Of a stretch of DNA of 64,000 nucleotides, positions 60,564-64,000 are shown piece by piece. Below the pieces are notes generated by a model. It saw only the letters and a list, made by a program, of their open reading frames with translations, was not told where the DNA came from and searched no databases. The number at the start of each line of letters is the position of its first letter. The first letter of the stretch is position 1. Location of the stretch: assembly GCF_003386235.1 (NCBI RefSeq), contig NZ_QRDZ01000010.1:106100-170099 (forward strand). The letters are read 5' to 3'. This stretch comes from Cohnella phaseoli (GTDB lineage Bacteria; Bacillota; Bacilli; Paenibacillales; Paenibacillaceae). A program made the position numbers and the translations under genes.

Positions 60564-63500
60564 ATGATCCCGGGAATGAGAAGAAGCATAACTCACGATA
60601 GCATCCGAAAAACCATTCATCTCTTGCTCGCCTTTGCGCTAACGATGCCTTTGTTATTTCAAGGAGGCAGTATGGCCTCGGCGTCGGTAGGAGGTTTTAC
60701 TTTTGTAGATGGCAACCTAGCAACCGGGGTGAATGTGAACACCAACAGAGCAGCCTATGATCCTACCATAGTCGCATTTAATAATGAGATCTATGCAGCA
60801 TGGCAGGAAACGAATGAGGTTGGCGGAAAAGCCGTTAATCAAATTCACGCGAGGAAGTATAATGGCTCTATTTGGACGAATATCAGCGGACCGAACGGCA
60901 TCAACGTAGATCCCTCGAAGATGGCAGGTCATCCTACTCTTGCCGTATTCAATGGGTCTGTTTATGCTGCTTGGTTAGAGCTGAGTACCTATGAAAATAA
61001 AGGCTCGGATAAAATCCGCATCAGTAGATATACCAACTCAGGCTCAGTCTGGGAGGATGTCACTGGAAATGTAGCCGGATTAAACGTAGATCCCGCTGAA
61101 CCGGCATTTGCTCCTAGTCTAGCGGTTTTTGGCGATGCTCTATATGCGTCATGGTCTGAAAAAGGAAAAATTCGCATTAAGAAGTATGGTGGAAATAATT
61201 GGACGAGTGTGGAGGAGGAAGGGGCAACAGGGCTGAACGTCAATGGTGCAGCTTCTTACCCTAGCATGATTGCCTCTAATGACGCTTTGTATGTGATGTG
61301 GGCTGAATCGAGTTCAGATCCGGGTGCTCTTAACCTTCGAGGCAAGAAGTATGATGGAGACAGTTGGACGAGCCTAGACAATGGAGTCCCAGGCGGTTTG
61401 AATATCAATCCTTTGAAGCAAGCAGTTGTGCCTTCATTAGCTATGTATAACGGAAAACTATATGTGGCATGGGAGGAAAATATTGGTTATTTGGATTACC
61501 AAATTCGAGTGAAGAGGTATGACGGTCCCGGTTGGACAAGCGTTGACGGTGACGGCCCTTATGGATTAAACAGAGATGTTGGACTCAGAGCGGCCGAAGT
61601 AGAATTAGTTGTATTCAACAATCTTTTATATGCGGTATGGCACGAAGTGAAAGCATCGACAGTGGTTCAACATATTCGAGTTAAAAAATACGATGGGACA
61701 AAGTGGACAAGCGCTGACGGAGACGGACCTAACGGTCTGAACAAAAATCCTGTAGTTGCTGCACAATTTCCAGATGTAGCAGTGCTAAACAACCAATTGT
61801 TCGTAGCCTGGCAAGAGAAAAATGGGACTACAAATCAAATAAGAGTGGCGAAACAGTTGCCGCCTGCAATTATTAGCGTAACCTTCACTCATCCTTCCAT
61901 AGGCATTTTCCAAGGAGGATCCGATCGGCTTGTTGCAAATGTGACGACCGAAGGAGGCGCAGCGAATACGGTAACGTGGACGAGCAGCGACGTTACAGAT
62001 AAAGTGAAGGTGGACCAGACAGGAACAATAACCGTTGCGACCGATGCCACGCCGGGACAATATGAGATCAGAGCAACTTCGACGGTAGATAGCAGTAAGT
62101 TCGCAATTGCCACGGTTAGGGTTGTTGCTCCTTCCATTAATAGCGTAATAGTGAACCCGAGTGTAACAAGTGTAGTTCAAGGAGGAGAAATACAGCTTAG
62201 TACCTTCATCAGTGAAAATGGAGGAGCACCAAAGACGGTAACATGGACAAGCAACGACGTTAACAACAAGGTAACGGTAGACTCCAAAGGAAAAGTTGTC
62301 GTTGCTGGGGATGCCGCTCCGGGACCCTATACGATCACGGCAACGTCAACGTATGATAATAGTAAAAAGGGTACCTCTAAGATTACGGTTACGGCGGTGC
62401 CGCCTGCCATTAACAGCGTAACCGTCAGCCCGCTTACGGCAAGCGTGGAGCAAGGAGGAAGCGAACAATTTACGGCGACAGTAGCTGCGGTTGGGGGAGC
62501 GGCGAAGACGGTCGAATGGACAAGCAATGACAGCAAGGTAGCGGTGAGCAGCACAGGGGAAGTAACCGTGACAGAGGATGCTGTTCCGGGGCAGTATACG
62601 ATTACGGCAACTTCGACGGTAGACAGCAGTAAATATGGAACGGCCGCTATTACGGTTACTGCGGTACCGCCGAGAGTTAACGGCGTAACCGTCACTCCAG
62701 CCAGTGTGAACCTGGTTAGAGGAGGAGTGAAGCAGCTCGAAGTCCAGGTAAATGCCGTGGGCGGAGCGGATAAGGCGGTCACATGGTCAACGAGCGACGC
62801 AGACGTAGCGGTGGACGGCACAGGGAAAGTAACCGTGGCGGCGGATGCGGATTTGGGCAATTATACGATCACGGCCACCTCGAACTTTGATAGTACCAAG
62901 ACAGGAACAGCTACAATCACAGTCGTCGAAGCGCCGGCAATTACCAGCGTTACCGTCAGTCCAAGCGCAGAGAACGTAGTGCAAGGAAATCACGTGCAAC
63001 TGGGAGTCACTGTAGTTGCCGTTGGAGGCGCAGATGAGACGGTAACGTGGACAAGCAGCGATCCTGCAAAAGTTGCGGTAGACAACACAGGCAAGGTAAC
63101 GGTTGCCGCGGACGCAACGCCGAAGGATTATACGATCACCGCTGCTTCGAATTTTGATGGCAGCAAGACGGGAACAGCCGTCATTACGGTTACTCAAGCG
63201 CCGGAAATTAGGAGTGTTATCGTTAGTCCAAGTACGGAAACTGTCATGCAAGGAACAAGCAAGCAATTGACTGTCGCGGTTGATGCGGCCGGAGGCGCGG
63301 ATGAGACGGTAACGTGGACAAGCAGCGATCCTGCAAAAGTTGCAGTAGACAACACGGGCAAAGTAACGGTTGCAGCGGACGCAACGCCGAAGAATTATAC
63401 GATTACCGCTACTTCGAATTTTGATGGCAGCAAGACGGGAGAAGCCGTCATTACAGTTACCGAAGCTCCGGCGATTAGAAGCGTCATCGTCACCCCGAGC

Positions 63501-64000
63501 AGCAAAAATATTGTGCGAGGCGGAGAGACGCAACTTACTGTTCAGGTAGATGCAGCAGGCGGAGCAGATGAGACAGTCACATGGTCAACTAGCGACGGAG
63601 ACGTAGCGGTGGACGGCACAGGCAAAGTAACCGTTGCGGCGGGGACGGATTTGGACAATTATACGATTACGGCCACCTCGGTTTACGATAGCACTAAATT
63701 CGGAACAGCTACGATCACGGTCGTCCAAACGCCGGCAATTACCAGCGTTACCGTCAATCCAAGCTCGGAGAATGTGGTGCAAGGAAATCGCGTACAACTG
63801 GGTGTCACTGTTGTTTCCGTTGGAGACGCAGATGAGACGGTAACGTGGACAAGCAGCGACCCTACAAAAGTTACAGTGAGCAGCACGGGCGAGGTAACGG
63901 TTGCAGCGGACGCAACGCCGAAGAATTATACGATTACCGCTACTTCGAATTTTGATGGCAGCAAGACGGGAGAAGCCGTCATTACAGTTACCGAAGCTCC
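60564..64000 (+). CDS. adhesin-like surface protein: seven-bladed propeller plus BIG2 repeats (3' end outside window)
   Basis: At least 1145 residues, still open at the window end. AGGAAG precedes the ATG. A signal peptide (cleavage near MASASV) is followed by seven repeats of about 55-60 residues (about 45-430), each with AVFNGxxYAAWxE, RVKKYDG and WTSxDGxGPxGLN-like text. They are homologous to the propeller of the SLH protein at 21.7 kb. From about residue 435, bacterial Ig-like group 2 (BIG2) repeats of 88-89 residues follow; eight fit in the window. BIG2 arrays are usual in adhesins and stalks. Cell-wall anchoring is expected downstream but not visible. Confidence 0.88.
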   Translation, partial: MIPGMRRSITHDSIRKTIHLLLAFALTMPLLFQGGSMASASVGGFTFVDGNLATGVNVNTNRAAYDPTIVAFNNEIYAAWQETNEVGGKAVNQIHARKYNGSIWTNISGPNGINVDPSKMAGHPTLAVFNGSVYAAWLELSTYENKGSDKIRISRYTNSGSVWEDVTGNVAGLNVDPAEPAFAPSLAVFGDALYASWSEKGKIRIKKYGGNNWTSVEEEGATGLNVNGAASYPSMIASNDALYVMWAESSSDPGALNLRGKKYDGDSWTSLDNGVPGGLNINPLKQAVVPSLAMYNGKLYVAWEENIGYLDYQIRVKRYDGPGWTSVDGDGPYGLNRDVGLRAAEVELVVFNNLLYAVWHEVKASTVVQHIRVKKYDGTKWTSADGDGPNGLNKNPVVAAQFPDVAVLNNQLFVAWQEKNGTTNQIRVAKQLPPAIISVTFTHPSIGIFQGGSDRLVANVTTEGGAANTVTWTSSDVTDKVKVDQTGTITVATDATPGQYEIRATSTVDSSKFAIATVRVVAPSINSVIVNPSVTSVVQGGEIQLSTFISENGGAPKTVTWTSNDVNNKVTVDSKGKVVVAGDAAPGPYTITATSTYDNSKKGTSKITVTAVPPAINSVTVSPLTASVEQGGSEQFTATVAAVGGAAKTVEWTSNDSKVAVSSTGEVTVTEDAVPGQYTITATSTVDSSKYGTAAITVTAVPPRVNGVTVTPASVNLVRGGVKQLEVQVNAVGGADKAVTWSTSDADVAVDGTGKVTVAADADLGNYTITATSNFDSTKTGTATITVVEAPAITSVTVSPSAENVVQGNHVQLGVTVVAVGGADETVTWTSSDPAKVAVDNTGKVTVAADATPKDYTITAASNFDGSKTGTAVITVTQAPEIRSVIVSPSTETVMQGTSKQLTVAVDAAGGADETVTWTSSDPAKVAVDNTGKVTVAADATPKNYTITATSNFDGSKTGEAVITVTEAPAIRSVIVTPSSKNIVRGGETQLTVQVDAAGGADETVTWSTSDGDVAVDGTGKVTVAAGTDLDNYTITATSVYDSTKFGTATITVVQTPAITSVTVNPSSENVVQGNRVQLGVTVVSVGDADETVTWTSSDPTKVTVSSTGEVTVAADATPKNYTITATSNFDGSKTGEAVITVTEA
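61868..64000 (+). repeat. tandem BIG2-coding repeats, about 264-270 bp each
   Basis: Eight consecutive units start near 61868, 62136, 62407, 62674, 62938, 63205, 63472 and 63736. The last five are much alike. Units 4 and 7, and units 5 and 8, are closest in protein, giving a higher-order period of three units. The 107 bases 63363-63469 recur without change at 63894-64000. Confidence 0.9.

Noticed and set aside
61868..64000. CRISPR-like periodicity
   Set aside because: The period (about 267 bp) is far too long, the repeats are coding and in frame, and there are no short direct repeats with unique spacers. No cas genes are in the window.

Overview
The window looks like a chromosome segment of a Paenibacillaceae member (Paenibacillus or Cohnella type). 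The reasons are three surface-layer-homology (SLH) modules, a YesM/YesN-type sensor kinase and AraC-type response regulator beside LplB/LplC-type sugar permeases, strong Gram-positive Shine-Dalgarno sequences, and frequent GTG/TTG starts. This is inferred from gene content only; no rRNA or intact tRNA gene is present.

Region 1 (about 0.56-16.5 kb, + strand) is a compact surface-glycan cluster. It holds a small unknown protein, a DUF1796 putative cysteine peptidase, a fused GT2-GT4 glycosyltransferase and its tandem GT4 paralogue, an ABC-2 glycan exporter (permease and ATPase), a Rossmann-fold oxidoreductase of unknown role, an O-antigen-ligase/polymerase-like membrane protein with a helical-repeat tail, an initiating undecaprenyl-phosphate sugar transferase, a WbuB-like GT4, a three-enzyme set for a UDP-2-acetamido-2,6-dideoxy-L-hexose, and a last GT4. 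A decayed stretch (16.5-17.3 kb) and a small membrane protein follow.

Region 2 (17.8-28.8 kb) holds two divergent giant SLH-anchored surface proteins that share a C-terminal module but differ in their exposed parts (Ig/cadherin-like repeats versus a seven-bladed propeller, FN3 and NHL repeats), a class A penicillin-binding protein with a Lys/Asp-rich tail, and a stray SLH fragment.

Region 3 (28.8-51.6 kb) is a carbohydrate-utilisation locus: a GH28-like beta-helix protein, a Cys/Met-metabolism PLP enzyme, a Sapep-type dipeptidase, a PhyH dioxygenase, a GH38 alpha-mannosidase, a two-component system, a GH105 unsaturated uronyl hydrolase, an ABC sugar importer (two permeases and a lipoprotein), an M42 aminopeptidase (opposite strand), an uncharacterised 556-aa protein, a heparinase II/III-like lyase and an SDR. 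Four promoters in this locus share one architecture: a TAATAAAA box exactly 47 bp before the -10. They probably form the regulon of the embedded YesN-like regulator.

Region 4 (51.6-60.2 kb) has a Bcr/CflA-type efflux protein, a secreted CAP-domain/stalk protein, an AT-rich islet with gene fragments, a DinB protein and an orphan colicin-E-immunity-like protein, then a SARP-like response regulator overlapping an unusual hybrid histidine kinase with two kinase cores. Region 5 (60.2-64 kb) starts with a 220-bp near-palindrome and ends in a large adhesin-like protein (seven-bladed propeller plus at least eight BIG2 repeats) that runs off the window. Its promoter and that of the other propeller protein both carry direct repeats with 11-bp pitch just upstream of the -10, as expected for a SARP/OmpR-type activator.
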